In this document: one piece after another, positions 43,375-57,769 of the stretch
How positions within the stretch are numbered: the first letter of the stretch is position 1
How the letters are laid out: each line of letters opens with the position of its first letter
DNA from: Physcomitrium patens
Lineage: Eukaryota > Streptophyta > Bryopsida > Funariales > Funariaceae
Length of the DNA: 64,000 nt
NCBI RefSeq assembly: GCF_000002425.4
Contig: NC_037263.1
Span: 9,933,673-9,997,672 of the forward strand
Direction: 5' to 3'
The notes under the pieces: model-generated
The model's database searches: none
Told to the model about the DNA's origin: nothing
The model's input: only the letters and a program-made list of their open reading frames with translations
Position numbers and translations under genes: made by a program

Positions 43375-46300
43375 CTTATTTTTAGAAGTAAGTAGACTAC
43401 TCCACTTTTCTTGTTGTTTTTTAAAGGTTGTGGATTATTTACCTTCAATCTAACATTTTAGTTTCTTCAATAGTGATATTTTTATTAAAAAGAGTGTACT
43501 ACTTCTCTTTGTAAAAAAATTCATTTGATATTATAAGTTATAGATTACCTTCTTTTAACTAGACTCATATATATATAATTTAAATTTTCTATGGAAGAAA
43601 AAATTATGGTTTCTATTTGCAGCAAAAATGAAAATAGATTTGAAACTATTACAAATCTTCACAAGCTTGTCAACACTCTTAGTGTCAAAAATATGAATCT
43701 TAAAAAAAGAAAATCCTCAATACACTCTTATATCACTCAAAGGAACTAGAAAGTCACTCAAAGATGATATAATATTGAACTAGAATGACTATTGCCAAAA
43801 ATAAGAAGACTAGAAAGTCTTGAAATAAGACAAAGGACTAGAAAGGCATTGAGAAGAGTGAAGAAGGCTTCACTCTTGCTTCTATATATACTTTTAAGTA
43901 GGAGCTACATAGTGATGTCTTATAGAACCTCTAAAATGTGTTGACTTTACAAGACACATATCTTAACTTGTAAGGCAAGTTTTCTATACGTGCGCCATAT
44001 AGTTAGCTTGTTCTACAAGCTACTAATACGTGATTAACTTGTTGACCAAGTTTCTAACCTATCAATCAACTACAAACACATATAAAATTAAGCAGTGTCT
44101 ATAAAGCTTCTAAGAAGCTTGTCTAAAAGATCTTATAAAATTAACCTACTTTTATCTACTTTTACCTATTCTTATCTAATCATATAACTATTTACTAGAA
44201 TACATATATATGTCCGTGACATTATCCCCCCTTTTAGGGACAAGTTCCACAAGGAGCAATCTTTATATGTTGAAGAAATTGAAGATGCGACAAAATGTAT
44301 TTGCCACATATTTTAATCTTTGTTCTCTTTGAAGATGGTTGATAGGCTATCTCAGCCATTAATGGTATCTCATACTAAGGCAAAAAGACCACCCTGTTAT
44401 TTGGTCATTGTTGAGGCCTTCGTAACTTCTTTCAAATAAAATATTTGAAACATCATCAAGAGTTATTCCTTCTTTTAATAAAATCACCAAACATTGGGAG
44501 TCTCTTCCAAGGTCGTGATACCAAACACGTTGTAGCTTGCCATCTATTTGAAGAAGGACATGTTGTTCTTGAGGATCTTCATCTTGATTTCATCATCTTG
44601 AAGGTTGTGACAATCGTAATGTCTCGTTTGGTATGTCTGCAAGTGAAAGCTTTTGATTTAAATCTGCTGGTTGTTGGTTCTCCATTCTCCTAATTACACA
44701 CAAGCTACAAAGAAAGATAAAAAATAGAATGTTTTCTTTTGGTCTTGTTTCTTTTATAGCAAAGATTTCCTATTCTTCATCTTGATTTTAATGGATGTCA
44801 TTGATGAAAGGCTTTATTCTCTGTACTGCATTTGTAAGATTCTTTAATAGCTCCCATGAGTATTTTCTAATATCATATCTGTGCCAATGAACAAGATATT
44901 TCAACCTATTTTTGTACTACCTTAAATCTAAGATTTCTTCCACCTCAAAATTTTGATTATTATCAACTTCTATAAGACAAAGTGGCATTTTTCTTCTTTC
45001 CAAAATATTCACTATCTTATACGGATCAAAAAAGGACACATGAAATACATGATGGATCTTCATAGACTCTGATAGATGTAATCAATAAGCAATAGGATTG
45101 ATTTATTCACAAATAGGAAAAGGTTTTAGCCTACAATAGTCTAGCTTATCACAAAGACGAGTAGTCTTAATATTGTGATGAAGTAAACATACCTTATTAT
45201 CTACGTTAAATTGTGGTTGTTCATTACAATAGGCATCCACTTTAGTCTTTTGTTCTTTTTGAACTTCTTTTAATTGTATCTTCATTATTGCATGTAGCTC
45301 TAATAAATAATTTACTAAATATTCTGCTATAAGATTATCAACTTTTGAAAAGTCAAAAGTATCAAGTCATAGATGATAATGATAATTGGCAAAGAAAGGT
45401 GTTTATTGAGTAGAAAAATATACCAAATTATTATATGCAAACTTTGCCAATGGCAAAAGACTTGTCCAATCATCTTGATGATAGTTGATGATACACCTCA
45501 AATACTACTCCAAAATTTAATTCACTTGTTTTGTTTGTCCATTAGTTTGAGGATGAAAGGTCAAAGAGAGTTTTATATCCATCTTTAAAATCTTAAATAG
45601 GATTCTCCAAAATCGTGATACAAATTGAGTTCCCATATCTAATATAATATCTTTTGGTAATCCATGATAGCGATAAATAGTATCAATGAAAAGCTTAGTT
45701 ATTTCTTCACCTGAAATAGATTTTGTACATGGTACAAATTGTGTCATTTTGGTGAAGCGATCTACAATCACAAATATAGAGTCAAATGAACTTGAACTTG
45801 AAAGATCTATAATAAAATCTATAGAAATAGAAGACTATGGTTGTTCAAGTATAAGCAACAATTGAGGAAGTCCATAGGATCGATGACGAGGAGTTTTTGA
45901 TCTTGAATAAATATCACATGATTGGACAAGTCTTTTACTACCTTTTATATTTGCAGCCACTAAAAATCTTTAGGTATAAGCTCTAAAGTCTTATTTTATC
46001 CAAAATATCTTGCTACTAGAAAGTCATGACGTGCTTGAAGAACACATAAACATGATTTTCTTTGTGGAACATATAGGCATCCTTTGAAATAGAAAAAGTT
46101 GTTCTTGAACTCGAACTTTGAAACATCATGAGACTTAAAAGAAAGATTCTTGATATCATGAATAAAAGGATCAAAGGACATAGTTGATTGAATTTATTTG
46201 ATAAAAGTCCAATCAATAGTTAATGTTGATTTCATTGCTCAAAGATAAAATATGCTTTGGTTTCAAGAGAATTATTCTTTGTTAATCAAAAGATACGTCT

Positions 46301-46580
46301 CTTTCTTTTAGTATAGGATAAGAGTGTCTAGAAAGAGCATATGATAAATCTTGTTGTTTTTGAGGTCAATATATCATCTTGAAATCAAATCTTGATAATA
46401 ACATGCTCCAAAGGGCTTAGCAATAATTCAAAACATGTGCCGACATGAAATATTTGAGGTTCTTGTGATCTGTATATATTATGACTGGACTTGAAGTGCC
46501 TTCTAGATAATGATGCTATTCTTGAAATGAATCCATAATTGCAAGAAGTTCTATAGAATATTGTCATATAAAATATTATC
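43375..46580 (-). mobile_element. Ty3/gypsy-like fossil, copy 3, partial
   Basis: The LTR (about 43690-44700) is followed toward higher coordinates by integrase (about 45100-46200; VDRFTKMTQFV and LTFHPQTNGQTKQV at 45771-45517) and the start of RNase H (to about 46580). RT, protease and most of gag are missing. A short gag/leader piece at 43380-43690 lies in opposite orientation. Less decayed than copies 1 and 2, broken many times. Confidence 0.75.
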
Positions 46581-46589
46581 ATATAGAAT

Positions 46590-46830
46590 ATTGTCACATA
46601 GCTTTTAATTAGATAGTGTATATCGAAGCAAGAATGAAACCTTTTTCACTTTTGTCAATCCCTTCTAGTCCTTAGTTTTATTTTAAGATTTTTTAGTCTT
46701 CTTATCTTTAGCAAAAGCCATTTTAGTTTAATATTATACCATCTTTGAATGATTTTTTAATCTTTTTGAGTGACATAAGAAAGTATTAAACTTTTAGTTC
46801 TTTAAAATTCATATCTTTGATAAAAATCTC
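46590..46830 (+). repeat. Repeat family 2, terminal fragment
   Basis: Matches 43120-43360 and 33830-34060. It abuts the broken end of gypsy copy 3. Confidence 0.55.
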
Positions 46831-47062
46831 TTTGATTGTAAAATACACTTTTCATTTTTTCCACTTTTATTATTTAAATTTACTTTATTTTAACTTTGAG
46901 AAAGATAAATTTTGACATTTATGCTTAAGAAAAAATGAAGAGAAGAAGAAAATAGCAAAAGGTCCATGCCAACTAGCCACTACCACTACCACTATTCTAT
47001 CTTATATCATCTAATCTAGTCTTGTCATCGCCCGGTTAATATTGCCATTATATAAACAGAAA

Positions 47063-47065
<3 letters not shown>

Positions 47066-47105
<40 letters not shown>
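47066..47105. repeat. (TA)n microsatellite
   Basis: 40 bp alternating TA, between repeat family 2 fragments. Confidence 0.95.
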
Positions 47106-47110
<5 letters not shown>

Positions 47111-47179
47111 AAAAATCTAATTAAAAATATATAATATAAAAAAATAAATAAAAGTTAGATAGATTATAAAATTTTATAT

Positions 47180-49460
47180 TATTAGATTTTTTATAAAAAT
47201 AGATTTTTTTTATTTTGAACAATTATAAATAATAAAAATAAGATGAATTAAAAAAATAAAGAATATGAGCATATATAAGAAAAAGTTAAGACTTGATTTT
47301 AGCAAAAATTATCTTAAAAAAATGAGAATTGATATGTAGAAACGACTAATTGCCAACCAAGGTCAAAATTAGACTTTGTGGCACAAAACTAAGTACTTAC
47401 ATTGTTTTCTAGATTTTATTGCAAATCAAAGAATAAAATTTAAGAGTTGACTTGAAGAATGATGTCATGATGTAACATGACTAATAGGTGAAAATAGTGA
47501 AGAAATTATTATATTATAGAAGATCTTACTCCAAATATTGTAGTAAATTATCTTAGAAAATAGACAATAGTCTAAAAGAAAATAAGACTAAAAGTGTTAA
47601 TGCTTCCTTTTTACAAAGTAGGCTTCTATTTACTTTGTAAGGCCATAAATAAGGCAAAAAAATATAGATTAGAAAAATAAAGAATATGAGCATATGTAGG
47701 AGGAAGTTAGAAATTGATTTTAGCAAATATTAACTCAAAAAGCCAAAATTTAATACCTGAAAAGGACCGGTTATTAACTTTGGTCAAAATCAGATCCTCA
47801 AGTACAAAACTAGGCACCTATGACAACTCTAAGGTTCTTTGGTAAATAAAAGAGTAAGATCTGAAAGAAGACTTGATGGGGTTTATTTTGGCATTAATTT
47901 TAAGTGATTTGAGTGTGTAATGACTTTGTAAAAGCTTTGCAAAGTCACGATTGTTTTGGATAATTTTAGAATTTGTAAAATAAAAAAGATATTACAATTT
48001 GGAGAATTTTATAAGTTTGGTAGTAGATCTATAATTTAAATTATAAAGACTTATATAAATAATTATTTGAAGTATATGCTATAAGTTTAAGCTTAATCAA
48101 ATGGTTGAATTGAAGGTTATTGAATTTTGAATAGGTTAAGGTCTCAAAAATTAGATTTTGAAGAGCAGTTAAGGTTTCTAAGATCTTTATTAATTTACTA
48201 GTTGGATTGGAGTGAAATTTATATATGATGGTAATAGAATTAATTTACTATACATATATAAAATTTGAAAATAATTAAATAGTTTGAAAAAGAGATATTG
48301 GTGTTGAAAGTTCAATATTTAGTTTGGAATAGGAGGCTGGCCAATACCTGAGATGATTTTAGGCTTTTTCTTCTATTTGAAAGATCAAAATTCAAATCAA
48401 AGGAGGTCAACCAATAACTAAAAAATTTTAGAAGCTTTTCTTGTAATTAGTAAGTTTGATTCTTCTTAAATTTTTTAACTTATGAATTACTAATTGGTTA
48501 AAGTTTGGATGAAATTTTAGTTAAGATCTATGGTTCAATTAATATTTATTGAGTTTTCAAATAGCTATAGTGATTGATTGAAATTTTTTTAAATTTTTTT
48601 CAAGTTTATTTACGATTTGATAGGTCTTAATTAAGATTTAAGATTTCATTGGAGTTTGATCTAAGATTAAAATTTAGGATTTGATTAAGCATTGATTAGA
48701 ATTGATTTAAGATCTAAGATTTAATTAGAATTTGATTAAGATTTAGAGTTTGATTATAATTTTAATAAGATTTGACTAAGATTTTATAAAGATTTAATTA
48801 GAATTTGATTAAAATTTATCTAAGATTTTATTAAGGTTTTATAAGGATTTGATTTAGAATTAGGATTTAAGATTTGATTAAGATTTGATTAAGATTTATG
48901 ATTTTTTAGGATTTGGTTAGAATTTAGGATTTGACTAATATTTGATTATATTTTATCTAAGATTTGATTAGAAATTTATTAAATTTATATCTAAAATTAG
49001 GATTTAAGATTTGATTAGAATTTAATTAATATTTTATTAAGATTAAGTTAGGATTTATTTAGGATTTTATTAGAATTTAATTAAAATATGATTAAGATTT
49101 TTCTAGGATTTAATTAGAATTTGATCTCAAATTAGGATTTAAGATTTTATTAGGATTTGGATAGGATTTGTTTAGAATTTTATTAAGGATTTTTGAGGAT
49201 TATATTAGAATTTTATTAAGATTCAATAAGCATTTTAATTCTTGATAATTTTTTAAGATTTCTATATTTTTTTATAAGTTCTTTAAACTTCTTTTGGATT
49301 TAATTAAAGATTAATTAGAATTATTATAATTTCATTGGAGTTTTTATAGATTTCTATTAGAGTTGTTAAGATCATCTTATTAAAAGTTCCATTTTTCTTT
49401 CTATAGCCAAATATCCACTACATTCTCAAGCAGACTTCATGTAATACAACATTGTCTTAT
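47180..49460 (+). repeat. Repeat family 2, longest copy, with AGGATTTGATT array
   Basis: 47260-47400 and 47680-47810 are two diverged copies of the same 5' part. 48100-48600 matches 32940-33350. 48600-49260 is a long run of degenerate GATTTGATTAGGATTT-type units, and the 3' end (49360-49450) matches 33760-33830. No coding sequence. It is the best template for the full length of this repeat (about 2 kb). Confidence 0.6.
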
Positions 49461-50153
49461 TCTATTTTATTCTATTTGTAGCAATATATTCACTTAGTCA
49501 CTCACTTTGTCTTACTTTCTTTTGCTCTATTCTACTATATTGACTCGGTTACTACTTTGCTCTGATGCACTCAATTGTATTGGATTTTCTTTGCTTCTTT
49601 TTATTTTTTTAATTTCTTCTTTTTAATGCATAATATTTTATAATTCTTACTTTTTTTATTACAAAACAAATTTCTAGTTTATTACAGCTACTACTAATTT
49701 TATACTATATTAAGGAAACTTGCCATAGATTTTGATCTAAAATATAAAACTACTTTCTTGCAATTTCCATTATCAATACATGGTCTACATATTATATAAG
49801 TATGAATTTGAATAGTGTATATCATATTATTCAAAATAGCTTATTATTAGCATATATACTCAATTAATATGATATACACTATTAATTGAACACTTATGTT
49901 CTAAACATACTTTGTAAATAATATAATACATACTAATTATAAATATGATCTACACTATTAATTGAGCATTCATATTCCAAAGGCACTTTGCAAATAGTAC
50001 AATACATACCAATTATAAATATGGATGTAGAATTGATCCTCAAAATTTGATTAATTATTAGAAGTTGTTAGATTTTAGAAATTAATTTATTAAATAATAA
50101 ATTATATAAAATTTTTAATTATTAATTAAAATTATTTTTATATTATAAATTTT

Positions 50154-50194
<41 letters not shown>

Positions 50195-50659
50195 TAATCT
50201 AAATATAACATATAATCATTTATATGAATAATAATATAATTTGATATATATGAATCCATTATCTATATATATGCTTAGAGTACTTGAAATATTTATTTAT
50301 TGCATGTAAAAATTATTGCAAAAAAAATAATTTAAATATTGATATTTGGTATTACAAAAAAAAATATTTTATATTGTGCTTAACATTTGATTAATATTGG
50401 ATAGTAGAATTTTTTATTATGAACATGATATACAAAAATTATTGAAATAAAAAAAATAACATAAATAAAAATATGTTTAAAATAGAAATTTAGTAGTTAA
50501 TATTTAATAATCTTTTAATTCATTTTTATAATTTTTAAATTAAATTATATTTCAAATAAATAATCACTACTAAAAATATAAAAATTATTTATAAAAATGA
50601 TTTTATATTTGTTATTTAATATTTTATCACCATTATTTATATATCTTTTAAGTAAATAC

Positions 50660-50709
<50 letters not shown>

Positions 50710-51059
50710 TTATTTATTTATTTATTTATATATTTATATGTATGTGTATGTGTATTATATTATTTTTTATAATGAAATTTGAGAATAATATATTATGGTG
50801 AATATTACTTCTATATGTAAGCATTAAAAATTAAGTTTAAATAAACTTTAACTTTAGCACATGTAGTGTATTTTTGTAATTACAAAGATGTTCTTTATAA
50901 AAACTAATATATTATAAATAATGATTATAATGCTAATGTAAAACATGAATAAAATAAACTTTGTAATATGTATGAATTGCTAAACAAGAGGTGATTCATC
51001 TAGGAACAAAAATATTCAAAAGAGTCTATATTATTATTAAGATATGTATTTGATGTGTT
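49461..51059. other. AT-rich spacer with simple repeats
   Basis: No gene supported. A short duplication (about 49900-50020, around ACTATTAATTGAGCA) and (TA)n at 50155-50187 are visible. (TA)n plus (TTTA)n lies at 50662-50730. Confidence 0.55.
50662..50730. repeat. Compound (TA)n(TTTA)n microsatellite
   Basis: About 42 bp TA alternation followed by TTTA repeats. Confidence 0.95.
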
Positions 51060-54000
51060 TTTAGAATCCAACTACATATTGTAGCTATAATTTGTAAAAA
51101 TTAATTTAAAATAAAAACAAAATAATAGTCTTAAAAATCCAAATCATTATCAAAAAAATACTTTTAAAGTTTCTTTCATGAAATGATACAGTAAGGAATT
51201 TTGATTTAGATAAAGGTTCAAATTCTTGATGGCCAACAAAAATATGTCTTTGTTTTTTGTCCATCTAAAATATGTTCACTTAAAGTATCAAATTAATTAA
51301 TACATTTTCTATTAATACTAATTATTTACTTGTTTATCTTATTAAGTCCTTATATTATTATATATATCATCTCTAGTCTTGTAATAAATTATTTCTTTTA
51401 TGGATCCATATATGTATATCTATTTTTTTTATATCTTCAAATATGATATCTCAAAGTCCCTCAAAACCTCTCTTTTGATATTTTTTGTATATAATAAAAA
51501 AATCATGCTAAAAGATAGTATTATTCTACAAGAAATCAAGCTTGTAGGATTATCAAACTTTCATATATAGAATTACATGATCACTTATATTACAATAAGT
51601 AAAAGACTTTAGTTCATTTTTTTTCTTCCTTCGTTGAGCACTTCTTTCAAGAAAAAGGAAATAAAATATTCTAAGAACTTAAAAATCAAAAGTTCTAAAG
51701 ATAAAAAATTCAAAAAACTCATATATATTATGAATATAGTAATAAAATCAAGTTTACTTATTATACTTTCTGATTTTTATGAGCCAAAAAAGTTGTAGAA
51801 CTTCTTACAAGAATCCTTTGAAGTTACAAATGATAGTTGAAAATTTGATTTGAAGAATAGATTTGGTCTCATCATGTTCTCAAAAAGAGTGCTAAAGTAG
51901 ACAGCTACTTTTCAAAGTTCAAAAAAATCTTAGCAAAACTTTTTGCAATTGGAGTAAAGATAGATGACTAAAATATTATGCAAATTGTTATCAAAGCCCT
52001 CTCAAACTCATATGACTACTTTCTTAGTCACTATACAAGTGGTGGTGGTTATCCAATATTGAATTAACTTCAATTCCAACTCATTTTTGAAGAGAGCCAA
52101 AGACAAACAAAATTGGAAGGAAAACAAATCACAAATAAGTCAAACTTTTTTTGTTTCAATTTAAGTAGTAGCCAATTAAATTGATATTTTGGAAGAATAG
52201 CCTCTCAACAAAGCAATTCATACTATAGAATGTCATGTAATTATTGTAGAAAGCTTAAGCACCCATGGCATATGTATCCAAAAACATTGCTAGACATTTA
52301 GAAACTTGAATTGAACAAAATAGCCAAATTTGGATTCAAATTTCACTCATATAACCTTATGCAAGAGAAAACAAAATCATTAGACTTCCAAGATTATATC
52401 ATTAATGTTATTTTTGCTAAAAATATAAGTAATAATAAAATATTTGAAGTAACTATTAATTTACTTGACATCAATAATCAAGACTCAAGATAGTATCTTA
52501 ACCTCAAATTAACATAAGACATGAGTGGCAATCAACAAAATTTTAATATTTTAGAAAGTTTTAGTAGAAATTCAAGGACTACAAGAGGCCAAAGTTATCA
52601 ATTTTTTAGCTAAAGGATTGTACACTTCAACCTTCTATTTGATGAAATAAAAGATGTTTTCAACATTTTATATGGTCTATAATATAAAAATTAAAAATAA
52701 ATAAATAAATAAATAAAAAATCAATACAATTATCCAACAATGATAGTTTAGTAGCTTGCTTCAACAACCAAAAGTGCATTTTGTAAAAAATAATTCACAT
52801 ACAAATTGTAGGTGAGTGACTTTCAAAAATAAAAATGGTTTATTATAACTCATGTTACAAACCATGGACATAAACATAGTCCAATCTAATTTCAATACAA
52901 GAAGATTGTGGCATTGCAGATTTGGATATATTAGCTATTTTTGATTATATGAATTATCTACTGAGGTAATAGCTCTTGGCATTCCATATATTTCAATTCA
53001 CATAGAAGTTTGCAATTATTATTAAGAGAAAAAATAATTCAAAAAATAATTTGTATAGTTTAGTAATTCAAAGGCACCAGAGACACTTGAATTGCTTCAT
53101 TAGACCTACATACACTATTTTCAATCTCATCATTAAGAAGATTAGATTACATGTTTGTAACAGTACATGACTTTATTCAATATATTTGAATGAAGTTTAT
53201 TCAAAATAAATCTGATGTATTTTCAAATTTCAAGATTTTTAAAACCACAATAGAGCTATGATTGAAGAAAAAAATTATTCCATTAGAATTTTTGTCAAAT
53301 GAATTTGGACATTATGTAAAGCAACTAAAATACAAATGCAACTAACAAATGCTCACACTTTAGAATAAAATTGTATTGTTGAAAAGACCAACATAAAGCT
53401 ACTTAATATTGCACATAGCATAGTAATACAAGTTGGCATATCAAAATTCTTGTAGACCAAGTCAATCAACAATATAACTTTCTTACTGAATTGCTTGTCC
53501 ACAAAAGTTACATCTCTAGTAATACCATTCTATTGCTTCTATGGCAAAAAACTTGATAATTCTTTTTTGAGAGTTTATGGATCTAGAATATCTGTTTAGA
53601 TAAAAAAAAATCTAATATAATAAACTCCAATCAAAAGCTAATACATATTTTTATATGGAATACAAAAAAGAAATAAAAAAATAAAATAAAATAAAATTTG
53701 ATTACCAGCCAAGCATAAATTAATTATCACTCAAAACATCAAGTTTGATAAATTTAGTATATTAAACAAATCAGTCTCTTTATTGATATATATGCCACCT
53801 ACTACCATTAGTTCTATCTTTTTGATTATAAACAACTTGAAATCAGTAAAAGAACCATCATAACTAAATAGCAATTAATATTTAGATACATCATAGTAGC
53901 CTTCAAAATATCCAATATTATATAATTTTATAATCCTAAATACCATAACATTACCACTTACAATGGAAAATCCTCAAAATTAGCATGAAAATCATCTTTG

Positions 54001-54149
54001 ATTTAGATTTTATTATCTATTGAGCCGAAGTGTTGTCAATTATTACTTTAATTAAGAGAACCTTCAACCAGATTCAAAGATAGTTTTATTGTTTTAATAA
54101 AATTAAACCTACTATTGGATTATTTGGATTGTATAAACTTTATTGAGTT

Positions 54150-55340
54150 CTTGCACTCCATGGATTTTGATTGGTGTCTAGATTTTATTAATGATTGATT
54201 AATATTATTAAGATTTAATTATAATTTATTTAGGATTCTAATAGAATTGTTAGGACTTTCTTATTGAAAATTCTATTTAAACTTTGATGAGTAGGTATCC
54301 AATGCATTCTTAAGTAAACTTCATGGAATGCAATACTAGTCTTAATTTAATTTAATTTAATTTTTTTACATCTATTTTGCTATTATGATTAAAGCTCATA
54401 GAAGTAAAGTACAATTTTTTACGTTTGATTTTTTAAAATTGAATGGCACTTTTGTTGCATAGATATTCTTTAACCAAGATATGAGTTGGATTTGTTAGAG
54501 GTGATTGGATTAGAAAATTCTTTTACAATGCTAATCTAGACACCAATCAAAATTTGGTTGGTGTCTAGATTTCTATATCCAAATTGTTTTTATTAATTTT
54601 TGCTTCAATTAAACTAGTAGATTTTTCAAGATTGTAAAAACCCTTTCTAATCCTAAATTTCAAATATATGAGATCGTAATCCAATAAATCTCTCATATCC
54701 TTCAATCTAACCATTCAATTGATATCAAAATTTTCAAGCATATTGAAGACAAACATCATAACAAACTTCCAAAATTTCACTTATAAATGTACTACGATAC
54801 TTACATAATACTCAAAATTATAAACTTCTTTTTGTTCCTTAAAATCCAAACCTATTAAATACATCTCTCTTTTTGAAAATCCCTCAAAATTTTAATATAT
54901 CTCTAAATCACATAATACCAAATCTCAAAAAAAAATTCACTAATATGCTCTCAAATCCCACTCTTCAATCAATCAAAGAACCCTAGAATCACCATAAGTA
55001 CATGGTTTTGTACCTCAAGGTTTGATTTTGACCATGGTTCACAACTCATCCTCTCTACGTATTGATTCTTAGTATTTTTGCTAAATCTCATTTTCAACTT
55101 TTTCCTAAAGATGTCTATATGATTTATTTTCTTAATATACTTTCTTTTGTCTTATTTATGATATTACAAAGTAATTAGAAGTCTCTGTTATAAGAAGGCA
55201 ATATTAACACTAATTAATTTTATAACCTTTTTATTTATTATTTATATTTTTAAGATAATTTTCTAAAATATTTTCATTTAAATTCATATATTATATAATC
55301 TTTTTTGTCTTCTTTTACCTAATGGCTGTATTATAATATG
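54150..55340 (-). repeat. Repeat family 2 block nested in the copia fossil
   Basis: 54590-55330 matches 9600-10560 in the same orientation (shared area near 55010-55070 and 10215-10275). A short part at 54170-54360 runs in the opposite sense, so the block is rearranged. Copia sequence continues on both sides. Confidence 0.5.
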
Positions 55341-55546
55341 ATATTAGATGGCAAACTAAAAAAATTGAAGGCTGGTTTGATTGCATGAGGCTTTAACAAG
55401 TCAAAAGTATTGATTGCAATGAAATTTTTGTTCTTATAGCAAAATAGAAAGCAATTTGATCAATACTAGTCCTATAATCAAGTAATAATTAGCTCCTATT
55501 ATATCTTGATATCAAAATAATTTTTTTAAATAAAAATTTAAAAGAG

Positions 55547-55586
<40 letters not shown>

Positions 55587-57419
55587 GAGAGAGATATCTA
55601 AAGATTTTGAACCTCTATTACAAGCATATTAATATGCCATCTAAAAAATTGCTTCATAATCCAAAATAGACTCAAAGAATCTAATTTAAGAAGATCAATG
55701 CATCTCTTGATGACTATAGTATGTCTTGCATTGAAGCTTATGCTACTTAAGAGATTTGGTAGGAAAAAATTATCTTGTTGATTCTTTGCGCAAATGATTT
55801 TCTATCATAGATTCAAACTCTAATAAGATTGTGTGGATTAAAGATCAGATCATGCAATGCTTTGAAATGTCAGACTTAAAAAAGATAAATTTATATTTAG
55901 GCATGGGATTTATTTGATTACCTATTAGAACCTTCTTATTGCAACAAGCATATCATATCCAGATATTTAAAGAATTTGAAATAAAACACTATATTTTCTC
56001 TTTTGTACCAATGACTAAGGCCTTGAACTAAGTAGAAAAGAAAACTCTCCAATAATTGATGCTAGAAGGTTTTAGAAACATATTGGTATGTTGTTTCATG
56101 TAATTAATACTAAGCCAAAGATTTTGTTTGCTACTAGTATTCTTAGTAGATTTATTTATATCCCATAGGTATAACATTTAGAAGCAACAAACCAAGACTT
56201 GAGATATATCAAAGATATGCTTAACTTTGAAATCTTTTATAGATGATATAAAAGCCCTAGTCATAGAATTTATAAACAAAGATTGAGCTAATTGCAAGTC
56301 AATATAAAATCTATTACTGATTGGATTTTTAAATCTGTAGGTGATCCAATTTTATGGACGTCTAAAAAACAAAAAAATTATTGTAATATCATCAATTGAT
56401 GCTAAAGTAATAGCATGAGCTGAAGGCATTCAAGAAATTATATGACTTCGAATACTCTCAACTCAAGTTTATAGTGTAATTCCAGATCCAATTTTATTAT
56501 TTTGTAATAATCAAATTATGCTGAAATTAACATGTAATTTAGTTTGTCATAATAAATCCAAAGCCATGGAATTATGACTTTATTATATTTGAGAGAACAT
56601 CCTCTTAAGAATTATATATTCATTTTACATCTCAACAACAGACCAAATTACTAACATATTGACTAAATCTCTTAGTAAGCAAAGATTTATTAAATTATAC
56701 AAAGAAATGGAAATTGAAAATTTGACTTTATTAAAAAGAAACTAATTCCATTATATTTGAAGTCTAGAATTACCATTAATATTCTCTCAAACTTTCTAAA
56801 TTATTCTCATATATTATTTTGTCTTCTCTAAATTTTGAAGTTCTTATATTAAGCACCTCTCTAGTTTTTTTTACCTATTGTTTATAATCTGACGAATTGA
56901 AATAGATACCACATCTCCATCCACTACAAATAACATAAAACTTTCTAATTTTCAATAAGTTTCTTTGTTATTGGATCTTCTCTTCTATTGTCTTAAAATC
57001 TTCCTATTGATTTCTACAAGGCTTTTTATTCTTTATAGATTCACCTAACCATTTAAAATAAGGGTCAAAGATCCAATCATAGATATGATAGAGAACAATA
57101 AAAAACAACCAAACATCCATTAGAAGAAAGTGGAATTGTACCAAAAAAAAGAATGATTAGAGATAGAAAGAAGATATTACTAATATAGACTTTTATCACC
57201 AACACATTTTATTCAAATTATATAGAATATTATATCTAACACCTACTACTAACATCAAGTTGGTGTCACAACAATTAAAAATATCTATCAAAGCATGATT
57301 GCTTTCCCAATAGTCATCTCTAATATAAAGTATCTCAATTATGACTCTTTAAGGAAATATTAATAATCAATCTACTAAAAATTGTCTTATGAAATATTCA
57401 AAGTGAAAGAAAGTATTGG

Positions 57420-57640
57420 TATATCCATAATATGCTCACTTAGAGTCTCAAGTTTGTCACATAATTAACAAATAGATTTGTTATTAATACAAATTATTCC
57501 ATTATTTATCTTTTCTAATCCTTGCATTGGTATGTATATCATCTCTAGCCTTGTAGTAGATCACTTCTTTTATGGGCCTATATGTATGTGTTTGTATCTA
57601 AGTATATTCTTGAATTCTTATTTACAAATTTCAAGTTCTT
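57420..57640 (+). repeat. 3' LTR core of the copia fossil
   Basis: Matches 51260-51480, sharing TATATCATCTCTAG and CACTTCTTTTATGG-type stretches at corresponding places. Confidence 0.65.
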
Positions 57641-57769
57641 TAGAGGAATGTTTTACCTCCTAGTGAACCCAAATCCACATTCATTTATTTATTGAGATCA
57701 CCAATCACTACTTGAATCACCCTTTCTTCATTGGTCTAAGTGGATTTTCTGTAAAGATTTCTTCTCTAG

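Larger units (their letters stand above)
51060..57645 (+). mobile_element. Ty1/copia-like retrotransposon fossil with both LTRs and a nested insertion
   Basis: LTR-like ends match each other (51260-51480 against 57420-57640). Between them, in plus order, are gag with a zinc-knuckle neighbourhood (about 51780-52300), GAG-pre-integrase (about 52910), integrase (about 53080-53600), RT (about 55750-56050) and RNase H (about 56380-56740). A foreign block of repeat family 2 (about 54150-55340) lies inside the RT region. Broken many times; the LTRs differ clearly, so the insertion is old. Confidence 0.75.

Noticed and set aside
43380-43690. Possible separate element
   Set aside because: It is an inverted piece of the same gypsy gag/leader sequence as 4850-5180 and is included with copy 3 as a rearrangement.
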